Source: Actinoplanes utahensis
Lineage (GTDB): Bacteria; Actinomycetota; Actinomycetes; Mycobacteriales; Micromonosporaceae
NCBI RefSeq assembly: GCF_016862455.1
Contig: NZ_BOMZ01000028.1
Span: forward strand, 1-36,712
Reading direction: 5' to 3'
Length of the DNA stretch: 36,712 nt
Shown: one piece after another, positions 30,963 to 36,712 of the stretch
How the letters are laid out: each line of letters begins with the position of its first letter
How positions within the stretch are numbered: the stretch's first letter is position 1
Made by a program: the position numbers and the translations under genes
Notes under the pieces: generated by a model
Told to the model about the DNA's origin: nothing
Seen by the model: only the letters and a program-made list of their open reading frames with translations
The model's database searches: none

Positions 30963-31865
30963 ATGCACGCTGTCCGTTACGCAGAGTTCGGCGGTCCCGA
31001 GGTCCTGCACGTGGCCGAGGTGCCGGTGCCGGAACCGGGGCCGGGACAGGTCCGGGTACGGGTCGCCGCCTCCGTGGTGCACCCGGTGGACCTGATGGTG
31101 CGCTCCGGCCGGTTCCCCGCCCCGCTGCCGGCCGGCCTGCCCTACACGCCCGGCTGGGACGTGGCCGGCACCGTCGACGCGGTCGGCCCGTCGGCCGGTG
31201 AGTTCACGATCGGTGACGAGGTCATCGGGTTCTCGCCCTGGCTGCGGACCACTACCGGCGCCCACGCGGAGTTCGTGGTGCTGGACGCCGCCTGGCTGAC
31301 CGCCGCGCCCGCCGGCGTGCCGGCCACCGACGCGGCGACCCTGCCGACCAACGGTCTCGCCGCCGCTCAGGCGCTCGACCTGCTGGCCCTTCCGGCGGGT
31401 GCGACAGTGCTCGTCACCGGGGCTGCCGGGCAGGTCGGCGGGTTCGTCCTGGCGCTGGCCCGGCAGGCCGGTCTGCATGCCACCGGACTCGCCGGCCCGG
31501 ACGATCGGGAGTTCGTGGAGTCGCTGGGGGCGACCTTCCTGGACCGCTCCGAGAAGGTCACCGGGACGTACGACGCGGTGGTCGATCTGGCGGTGATCGG
31601 CGCCTCGCTGCTGGACCTGGTCCGCGACGGCGGTGGCCACGTGGCGGCGTCTCCCCCGCTGCGCCCCGAGCCGGTGCGGGACATCCGGACGTACGCGCTC
31701 GAGGTGCAGCCGGACGGATCCCGGCTGAGCGACCTGGTGGAGCTCGTCACCACCGGCGGCATCCCGCTCCGCGTCGCCGGCGTCTACTCCTTCGCCGGCG
31801 CGGCGGCCGCCCATGAGCGGCTGGCCGAGGGCGGGGTGCGGGGCGGTGTGGTGATCGTTCCCTGA
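30963..31865 (+). CDS. NAD(P)H-dependent oxidoreductase, quinone oxidoreductase-like (MDR family)
   Basis: A 300-residue zinc-free medium-chain dehydrogenase/reductase. The N-terminal GroES-like domain has MHAVRYAEFGGPEVLHVAEV and GLPYTPGWDVAGTVDAVG. The nucleotide-binding loop is VTGAAGQVGGFVLALARQAG. Structural and catalytic zinc Cys ligands are missing, as expected for quinone or enone reductases. The substrate is unknown. It is divergent from the HxlR regulator and probably controlled by it. The ATG at 30963 follows GAAGGAGACGAGTC. A GC-rich hairpin ends the transcript. Confidence 0.9.
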   Translation: MHAVRYAEFGGPEVLHVAEVPVPEPGPGQVRVRVAASVVHPVDLMVRSGRFPAPLPAGLPYTPGWDVAGTVDAVGPSAGEFTIGDEVIGFSPWLRTTTGAHAEFVVLDAAWLTAAPAGVPATDAATLPTNGLAAAQALDLLALPAGATVLVTGAAGQVGGFVLALARQAGLHATGLAGPDDREFVESLGATFLDRSEKVTGTYDAVVDLAVIGASLLDLVRDGGGHVAASPPLRPEPVRDIRTYALEVQPDGSRLSDLVELVTTGGIPLRVAGVYSFAGAAAAHERLAEGGVRGGVVIVP

Positions 31866-31874
31866 CGGACGTAC

Positions 31875-31909
31875 GCCGCCCCGCCCGTGGGGGTTACGGG
31901 CGGGGCGGC
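31875..31909. terminator. bidirectional terminator hairpin
   Basis: GCCGCCCCGCCCG (31875-31887) pairs perfectly with CGGGCGGGGCGGC (31897-31909) around a 9-nt loop, 10 nt after the oxidoreductase stop and 14 nt beyond the convergent PRC-barrel gene. Confidence 0.85.
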
Positions 31910-31922
31910 GGGACTCGGTTCG

Positions 31923-32333
31923 TCAGCGGGGGTAGTCGCGGTAACTACCGGTGTAGTAGTCACCGACCTGCTGACGGTACTCCGGGGTCTCGAAGGTGTC
32001 CTTGTCGTACTCCGGAGAGGTCTTGATCTGCTCCTTCGTACGGTCCACGTAGACCTTCCGCTCGGCATGGTCGAACGTCTGCACCGTGCCGGCCGGGAGG
32101 AGGACCTTCCGCCCGAAGATCCACGGTCCGGTGTCGACCACGAGGAACGAGTCGTCGACGTCGTAACTGGCCTTGTCGATCGAGCCGATGTGCCCATCGG
32201 TGGCCTCGACCTTGTAGCCGACCAGGTCCACGCCGGTCGTACCGTCTTCGTCGGCACTCGTCGCGGTCACCGGGTCGTTGCCCAGCACGGACGGCTCACG
32301 CCAGGTCCACGGAGTGAAGGGCGTCGGTTGCAT
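31923..32333 (-). CDS. PRC-barrel domain protein
   Basis: A 136-residue soluble protein. Residues about 33-90 form a PRC-barrel: VDLVGYKVEATDGHIGSIDK, then DSFLVVDTGPWIFGRKVLLP and AGTVQTFDHAERKVYVDRTK. The C-terminal 40 residues are charged and aromatic (KTSPEYDKDTFETPEYRQQV). Such proteins are often stress-related; the function is unknown. The start is ATG at 32333. It is separated by 73 nt from the sugar kinase gene upstream on the same strand and probably has its own promoter. Confidence 0.88.
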   Translation of the reverse strand: MQPTPFTPWTWREPSVLGNDPVTATSADEDGTTGVDLVGYKVEATDGHIGSIDKASYDVDDSFLVVDTGPWIFGRKVLLPAGTVQTFDHAERKVYVDRTKEQIKTSPEYDKDTFETPEYRQQVGDYYTGSYRDYPR

Positions 32334-32406
32334 AACGGCCTCCTCAAATAGTTGAATTCGCCGTTGTGTGATCCGTACCCGCTCGCTCCGGGACCTAACC
32401 GGTTCC

Positions 32407-33342
32407 CTATCGATTGATGTCGCCGCCGGTGAGGGCGGCCAGTTCGGCCCGGTCGGGCAGACCCTCGCAGTCGCCAGGCACGGTGACCGCGAACGCGCCG
32501 GAGGCGATCGCCGTCCGCAGCCGCTCCCCGGCGCCCGCCCCGGCCAGGCGGTCGGCCAGATAGCCGGCGACGAACGCGTCCCCGGCGCCGACCGGGTCGA
32601 TCGCCGTCACCGGCAGCGCCGGAACCGACAGCCGTTCGCCGTCGATGAGCGCGGTGCAGCCGCGGGCCCCGTCCTTGACGACGACCTCGGACGGCCCGAG
32701 TTTCGCCAGCCCGTCGAGCGCGTCGCCGGAGTCGACGAAGATGGCCGCCTCGTCCGGTCCGGCGAACACGATGTCGGCCCGGCCGACCAGGTCGCGCAGG
32801 ACGGGGGCGGCGTCGGCGCGGGACCACAGCTTGCCGCGGTAGTTGACGTCCACCGACACCGGGACGCCGGCGGCGCGAGCCTCCTCGACGGCGTGGAAGA
32901 CGGCCGCCCGGCAGGTGTCCCCGAGCGCCGGGGTGATGCCGGTGACGTGCAGGATCCCGGCCTGCCGGATCTCGTCGCGCGGGACGTCGGCGGGGGTGAG
33001 GCGGGACCCGGCGCTGCCGGCGCGGTGGTAGTCGGCCTGGATGAACTGGCCGGAGCGCTGGTAGCGGATCATCAGACCGGTGTGGGCGGTGTCGCGGACG
33101 GCGAGGACCCGTACCCCGAAGGCTTTCAATCTCGCCTCGATGAGCGTGCCGGTGGAGTCCGGGCCGAGGCGGCCGAGCCAGGTGGCGGAGCCGCCGAGGC
33201 GGGCGACGCCGATGGCGACGTTGCTCTCCGCGCCGGCGACACCGAGGGTGAAACCGCGGGCGTGCTCCAGCGGCCCGATCCCGTCGGCCACGAAGATGCC
33301 CATCGACTCGCCCAGGGTGAGCAGCCCCTTGCTCGCGCTCAT
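32407..33342 (-). CDS. PfkB-family sugar kinase, probably 2-keto-3-deoxygluconate kinase
   Basis: A 311-residue ribokinase-like enzyme. It has LTLGESMGIF near the start, GVAGAESNVAIGVARLG as substrate-side motif, SVDVNYRGKLW, and the ATP/anion-hole signature DPVGAGDAFVAGY with catalytic D255. The pairing with a KDPG/KHG-type aldolase immediately upstream indicates phosphorylation of 2-keto-3-deoxygluconate or a stereoisomer, feeding cleavage to pyruvate and a triose phosphate. The start is ATG at 33342, overlapping the aldolase stop as ATGA. It is controlled from the operator in front of the aldolase. Confidence 0.87.
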   Translation of the reverse strand: MSASKGLLTLGESMGIFVADGIGPLEHARGFTLGVAGAESNVAIGVARLGGSATWLGRLGPDSTGTLIEARLKAFGVRVLAVRDTAHTGLMIRYQRSGQFIQADYHRAGSAGSRLTPADVPRDEIRQAGILHVTGITPALGDTCRAAVFHAVEEARAAGVPVSVDVNYRGKLWSRADAAPVLRDLVGRADIVFAGPDEAAIFVDSGDALDGLAKLGPSEVVVKDGARGCTALIDGERLSVPALPVTAIDPVGAGDAFVAGYLADRLAGAGAGERLRTAIASGAFAVTVPGDCEGLPDRAELAALTGGDINR

Positions 33343-33977
33343 GAGCGGGCGAAGGCCACGGCGTCGACCGCGTGACGGGCTCGGGCGGCCAGGGCGGTGA
33401 GGCTGCCGCCGGTGGCGGCGTCGCCGATCAGCGGGCCTCCGAGGCCGACCGCGACCGCTCCGGCGGTGAGCCATTGCGAGATGTCGTCGAGGCCGATGCC
33501 GCCGGTCGGCATGATCCGCACGTCCGGCAGCGGGCCGCGCAGGTCCTTCAGGTAACCGGGGCCGAGGCCGCCGGCCGGGAACAGCTTGATCACCGGCGCT
33601 CCGGCCCGGTGCGCGGTGTAGACCTCGGTGGGGGTGAACGCGCCGGGGTAGAACGGCACCGGCTGCGGGCCGAGAACGCTGACCGGCGCCACCAGGAAGG
33701 AGGCGCCCGCGTCGATCGAGGCTTTCGCGTCGTCCTCGGTGAGCACGGTGCCCGCGCCGATCACGACCGTCTCCGGCAGCTGCCGGCGCAGGCCGCCGAT
33801 CGCCTCCAGCGCGCCCGCCGAGGTCAGGGTGATCTCCAGGGCGGTGACTCCGGCGGCGACGAGGACGTCCGCGACCGCGGCGAAACCGTCGGCGGAGGGG
33901 GCGCGGAGGACGGCGACGACACCACTGGCGGCGATGGCGGCGGAAACAGGATCGAGAGGAGCGTGTTGATCAGTCAC
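33339..33977 (-). CDS. eda: KDPG/KHG aldolase family
   Basis: A 212-residue class I aldolase. The Schiff-base lysine is K131 in PVIKLFPA and the catalytic Glu is E48 in ALEITLTS. Other family blocks are VVIGAGTVLT, FLVAPV and IMPTGGIG. It cleaves 2-keto-3-deoxy-6-phosphogluconate (or 4-hydroxy-2-oxoglutarate) to pyruvate. The position of the E. coli Eda Arg49 is Thr52 here, so the natural sugar acid may differ, for example a galactonate derivative. GTG at 33977 is the start. A perfect LacI-type palindrome lies 19 nt upstream. First gene of the operon with the kinase. Confidence 0.88.
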   Translation of the reverse strand: MTDQHAPLDPVSAAIAASGVVAVLRAPSADGFAAVADVLVAAGVTALEITLTSAGALEAIGGLRRQLPETVVIGAGTVLTEDDAKASIDAGASFLVAPVSVLGPQPVPFYPGAFTPTEVYTAHRAGAPVIKLFPAGGLGPGYLKDLRGPLPDVRIMPTGGIGLDDISQWLTAGAVAVGLGGPLIGDAATGGSLTALAARARHAVDAVAFARS

Positions 33978-33995
33978 GTCGTCGATCCTGCCCGA

Positions 33996-34009
33996 TGCAA
34001 ACGTTTGCA
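33996..34009. promoter_or_regulatory. LacI/GalR-family operator
   Basis: TGCAAACGTTTGCA is a perfect 14-bp palindrome with the central CG typical of LacI-family sites. It lies 18 nt upstream of the aldolase GTG. A repressor gene is not in this window, although the operator predicts one, probably responding to the sugar acid. Confidence 0.85.
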
Positions 34010-34017
34010 GTAAGTTG

Positions 34018-34827
34018 TCAGCCGACCAGGCGGCCGATCGTCTCCAGGACGTCCGCGTAGAACGTGCCGCCGACGCTGCGGAACAGCTCGAAGTCCCGCC
34101 CGGGGCTGCCGAAGAAGGGCCGCAGCGTCCAGGCCAGCTGGGTGCCGACGAACCCGAACAGCAGGATCCAGATGTAGAGCAGCGTCATGCTGGCCGAGCC
34201 GTCCGGACGGGTCGCCGGCTGCGTCCGGACGGCGAGCTGCTGCTTGGTCAGAAGCGCCCCGTCCGCGGCCGGCTTCTCCTGGGCGTCCGCCGTCAGCGCC
34301 GCCGGGGTGGCCGGCACCGCCACGGACTCCTGGTGCTCGTTGAGCGCCCGCATGCCCGCGGTCAGGAACCGCAGGCCGACCATCGCGGTCAGCACCAGGA
34401 TCGCCACGTTGAGCAGCTTGAAGAACGAGTAGCTCTGCGCGGTGATCAGGAAGAACAGGCTGATCGGGGCGAACGCCAGGGTCAGCACGGCGGTCACGGT
34501 GATGGTCACCATGATCAGGGTGAGCGCCTGAAGGACCGACAGCCTGGCGCCGAAGACCAGGTTGAACAGGTAGAGCGTGGGCAGGCAGATGGCGAGCGTG
34601 GCGAGGAAGAGCAGCGGAAGCTTGACGAACGAGGCCGCCGCCTGCAGGGCACTGTTGGAGAAACCCAGGACCGCGCCGTAGAGCGCCAGGCTCAGCGCCG
34701 AGCTGATCAACATCTGGCCGGTGAGTTGCTTGAGGTCCCGCTCCTCGATGATCTGGCGCCAGATGCCGTCGCGGTCACGCAACAGACGCTCGATCACGAG
34801 GAGGCCGGACCCGCCGGGGGCTGCCAT
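34018..34827 (-). CDS. conserved actinobacterial integral membrane protein
   Basis: A 269-residue protein with about five to six hydrophobic helices (AALYGAVLGF-like segment, LPLLFLATLAICLPTLYLFN, LIMVTITVTAVLTLAFAPIS, FFKLLNVAILVLTAMVGLRF and a late LLYIWILLFGFVGTQLAW). The N-terminus is cytoplasmic and charged (RDRDGIWRQIIEERDL). A hydrophilic loop of about 45 residues precedes the last helix. The function is unknown. ATG at 34827 follows AAGGAG with 5-nt spacing; the longer frame to 35196 crosses the divergent DUF1707 gene and is rejected. Its stop is 9 nt from the LacI-type operator. Confidence 0.78.
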   Translation of the reverse strand: MAAPGGSGLLVIERLLRDRDGIWRQIIEERDLKQLTGQMLISSALSLALYGAVLGFSNSALQAAASFVKLPLLFLATLAICLPTLYLFNLVFGARLSVLQALTLIMVTITVTAVLTLAFAPISLFFLITAQSYSFFKLLNVAILVLTAMVGLRFLTAGMRALNEHQESVAVPATPAALTADAQEKPAADGALLTKQQLAVRTQPATRPDGSASMTLLYIWILLFGFVGTQLAWTLRPFFGSPGRDFELFRSVGGTFYADVLETIGRLVG

Positions 34828-34878
34828 GTCGACTCCTTCAGGTGGGGGAAACGGGCCGCGGAGGCTTACCCTGGCGCC

Positions 34879-35169
34879 GTGAATGAACCGACCACCCGGG
34901 CCTCCGATGCAGAACGGTACCGTGTCGTCGCAATGCTGGAGAAGCATGCGGCCGCCGGACGTCTCACCCTCGACGAGTACGCGGAACGGGTCGACCGCGT
35001 CCTGGCCTGCCGCACCCACGGCGAACTGGCCGACGCCACCGCCGACCTGCCCCCACTGGAGGACGACGCGGAACCGCCGCGGGAGGAGAGCCGGCACCTG
35101 CTGTGGGCTTTCCTCGCCGCGGCGGTCGTGTTGCTCCTGTTCAGCGTCGTTCTGGGCCTGGCTCGCTGA
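34879..35169 (+). CDS. DUF1707 domain protein with C-terminal membrane helix
   Basis: A 96-residue protein. Residues 7-60 are the DUF1707 domain (RASDAERYRVVAMLEKHAAA then GRLTLDEYAERVDRVLACRT and LADATADLP). One membrane helix closes the protein (LLWAFLAAAVVLLLFSVVLG). DUF1707 is a small actinobacterial module usually found attached to membrane or stress-response domains; the function is unknown. The start is GTG at 34879. Its 3' end overlaps the convergent TM protein gene by 29 nt. Confidence 0.87.
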   Translation: MNEPTTRASDAERYRVVAMLEKHAAAGRLTLDEYAERVDRVLACRTHGELADATADLPPLEDDAEPPREESRHLLWAFLAAAVVLLLFSVVLGLAR

Positions 35170-35701
35170 GGTCGGCGGCCCGGCGCGCCTTGGCACGCCC
35201 GTTCAGGGACGGTTGCGGCGGAGTGTCCACGATGCCCAGTTCGTCGCGGATCGCCGCCTCGAACTGCTGCATCACCAACGGCACCTGGGCGAGCAGCTCA
35301 CGGAAGTGGATCTGCGGCTGCACGCCGACCACGGCGGCCGGATTCATCTGCCCGTGCAGGCGTTCCAACTGCAGGTGCACGGCGAGGGCAGCGCTGCGGA
35401 CCGGTCCGGAGGCGAGCAGCCGCACCGGCATCAGCACCGGCCCGATCTGATCGACGTAGTTGAGAGCGGACGGCGGTTTCTCCCCCGCCTCGAACGTCAC
35501 CCGCAGCCGGTGGGTGGCGTGCTCGAAAGCGGCCAGCAGCCGGCAGTAGGCGTCCTTGCGTTCGTCGTACCACTGCCGGTCCCGACGGGTCCGGTAAAGA
35601 AGGTCGTTGTTACGTGCGGAGACGAGGTGCGCCACCGCGGCGCCGACGAGTGCGAACACGACCGCCACCAGGGGCAGTCCCCACCACGGGATCTGAGACA
35701 C
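35141..35701 (-). CDS. TM-anchored protein of unknown function
   Basis: A 186-residue protein with one N-terminal membrane helix (WGLPLVAVVFALVGAAVAHL) followed by a basic stretch (YRTRRDRQWYDERKDAYCRL) and a soluble, mostly helical domain. No named family is recognised. The general layout, a TM helix and then an R/D/E-rich segment with an aromatic-Ala helix, resembles the protein at 28732-29232. GTG at 35701 is preferred, since the longer frame to 35740 adds only an Arg-rich run. It overlaps the DUF1707 gene by 29 nt. Confidence 0.7.
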   Translation of the reverse strand: MSQIPWWGLPLVAVVFALVGAAVAHLVSARNNDLLYRTRRDRQWYDERKDAYCRLLAAFEHATHRLRVTFEAGEKPPSALNYVDQIGPVLMPVRLLASGPVRSAALAVHLQLERLHGQMNPAAVVGVQPQIHFRELLAQVPLVMQQFEAAIRDELGIVDTPPQPSLNGRAKARRAADLSEPGPERR

Positions 35702-35780
35702 CCGCCTACCGTATCGAGCCGCCCGCGGGCGTGCTGTCAACCGCTCCCCGATCGAGCGCCAGCGGAACCCTGCCGGACGC

Positions 35781-35811
35781 TTGACCTCAACCTCGATTCA
35801 GCTTGCAGACT
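35781..35811 (+). promoter_or_regulatory. MerR/SoxR-type promoter of the oxidoreductase
   Basis: TTGACC (35781-35786) and CAGACT (35806-35811) are separated by 19 nt, the over-long spacer typical of MerR-family-activated promoters. Inside, ACCTCAA (35784-35790) and TTCAGCT (35797-35803) are imperfect inverted arms (5 of 7 pairs) with a 6-nt gap, the same geometry as a SoxR box. The ATG follows 6 nt after the -10, so the transcript is probably leaderless. Confidence 0.55.
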
Positions 35812-35817
35812 GCACCC

Positions 35818-36712
35818 ATGAGAGCTGCCGTCTTCGATGTCTTCGGTCCGCCCGAGGTGCTCCGCATCGCGGATCTACCCGATCCGGCGCCCGGTCCGGG
35901 CGAGGTGCTGGTCCGGGTCCGGGCCGCCGGGGTCCAGCCGTTCGACGTGGCGGTCCGGCGTGGCCGGATGCCGTGGGTGCGGGCCACCTTCCCGCAGCAG
36001 ATCGGCCAGGAGTACGCCGGCGTGGTGGCGAGCGTCGGCGAGGGCGTCACGGGTCTCCGGCCCGGTGACGCCGTTCTCGGCTCGACCATGCTGAACGGTG
36101 TCGCCGAACTGCTGACCGTCCCGGCCGCGAACGTGGTCGCCAAACCGGACAGCCTGGACTTCCCGACCGCCGCCGGGCTGGTCGCCGCCGCTCAGACCGC
36201 GAGCGGCGCCCTGCTCGACCTGAACGTGACCGCCGGCGACGTGCTGCTGGTGCACGCCGGCGCCGGCAGCGTCGGCACGGTCGCCACGCAACTGGCGGTA
36301 CTGGCCGGCGCGACCGTGATCGGCACGGCGAGTCCGGGCAACCACGACCATCTGCGCGCGCTGGGGGCGACGCCTGTCGCGTACGGCGAAGGGCTCGTCG
36401 AAGCCGTCCGCGCCACCGGCCTGCAGCCGACCGTCTCCCTCGACGCCGCCGGTGGCGAGGCCATCGCACAGTCGATCGCCCTCGGCGTCGCGCCGGGGCG
36501 GGCCGGCACGATCGCCGACGACAAGGCGGCCGCCGAGCACGGCGCGCCGGTGGTCCGGGCGGGCCGTTCCCCGGAGCGGCTCGCCGAGGTGATCGCCCTG
36601 GCCGCCGCCGGGAAGGTCCGGATGCCGGTGCGCGTGTTCCCGTTCGAGGCGGTGGCCGAGGCGCACGCGGTGGTCGAGTCACGCCACGGCCGCGGCAAGG
36701 TGGTTCTCACGA
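35818..36712 (+). CDS. NADP-dependent MDR oxidoreductase, truncated by the window end
   Basis: The first 298 residues of a zinc-free MDR/quinone reductase-like enzyme. The GroES-like part begins MRAAVFDVFGPPEVLRIADL and has FPQQIGQEYAGVVASVG. The nucleotide-binding loop is LLVHAGAGSVGTVATQLAVL. The visible end, HGRGKVVLT, is the usual C-terminus of this family, so only a few residues are missing. It resembles the enzyme at 30963-31865 but is clearly a different subgroup. It is preceded by a MerR-type promoter, which suggests induction by a redox-cycling or toxic compound. Confidence 0.9.
   Translation, partial: MRAAVFDVFGPPEVLRIADLPDPAPGPGEVLVRVRAAGVQPFDVAVRRGRMPWVRATFPQQIGQEYAGVVASVGEGVTGLRPGDAVLGSTMLNGVAELLTVPAANVVAKPDSLDFPTAAGLVAAAQTASGALLDLNVTAGDVLLVHAGAGSVGTVATQLAVLAGATVIGTASPGNHDHLRALGATPVAYGEGLVEAVRATGLQPTVSLDAAGGEAIAQSIALGVAPGRAGTIADDKAAAEHGAPVVRAGRSPERLAEVIALAAAGKVRMPVRVFPFEAVAEAHAVVESRHGRGKVVLT

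Overview
The window is high-GC DNA with strong G/C at third codon positions, frequent GTG starts, ATGA/GTGA gene overlaps and GC-rich hairpins without U-tracts. Together with the gene content (secreted S1 and S8 proteases, a PL3 pectate lyase, a SigE-type sigma factor, DUF1990 and DUF1707 proteins, a double-HTH MerR regulator) this suggests a filamentous soil actinomycete, most likely of the Micromonosporaceae (Actinoplanes-like). The taxonomic call is inference. No rRNA, tRNA, CRISPR array or intact insertion sequence was seen.

Layout. (1) 1-3640, minus: a membrane/lipid operon of diacylglycerol-kinase-like enzyme, YihY/BrkB membrane protein, double-PAP2 phosphatase and the first codons of another gene, which starts inside a 51-bp in-frame tandem repeat. 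(2) 3717-5606, plus: DUF1990 protein, metallo-beta-lactamase-fold hydrolase, VTT/DedA-like membrane protein. (3) 5596-9712: beta-lactamase-like serine hydrolase, Ala-rich helical protein, cytochrome P450, secreted S1 protease, with strong hairpins between the last two. (4) 9964-12649: OmpR-type DNA-binding protein without a receiver, a regulatory stretch with 28-bp direct repeats, a decayed flavin reductase gene and a secreted subtilisin-like protease. (5) 12700-15791, minus: a four-gene operon of two membrane proteins, histidine kinase and LuxR-type response regulator. (6) 15903-18853, plus: an uncharacterised Rossmann-like protein coupled to a MocA-like nucleotidyltransferase, then a secreted pectate lyase. 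(7) 18971-22005: SigE-family sigma factor with a translationally coupled membrane-anchored protein, divergent from a secreted RTX-repeat protein.

(8) 22016-25105: gene debris, a cold-shock-like protein and a two-HTH MerR regulator divergent from an erythromycin-esterase/DUF6194 fusion. (9) 25293-27647, plus: isochorismatase-like hydrolase, GlxA-type AraC regulator, uridine-kinase-like P-loop protein. (10) 27664-30383: a scarred region with a small HTH protein, remnants of a histidine kinase and a response regulator, two poorly conserved proteins (one apparently frameshifted) and a YjbR-like protein. Its second half is visibly less GC-rich than the rest. (11) 30456-31865: HxlR regulator divergent from a quinone-oxidoreductase-like enzyme, followed by a bidirectional terminator. 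(12) 31923-33977, minus: PRC-barrel protein and a KDPG aldolase-sugar acid kinase operon under a perfect LacI-type operator. (13) 34018-36712: membrane protein, DUF1707 protein, TM-anchored protein and a truncated oxidoreductase behind a MerR/SoxR-type promoter.

Most of the window is ordinary accessory chromosome. The observations most worth a second look are the in-frame repeat that triplicates a translation start (1-129), the esterase-DUF6194 fusion with its double-HTH regulator, the SoxR-box-like promoter with a 19-bp spacer at 35781-35811, the receiver-less regulator beside direct repeats, the two-component operon with two membrane proteins, and the decayed region 27.8-30.4 kb. No clearly new defence or biosynthetic system could be demonstrated from sequence alone.
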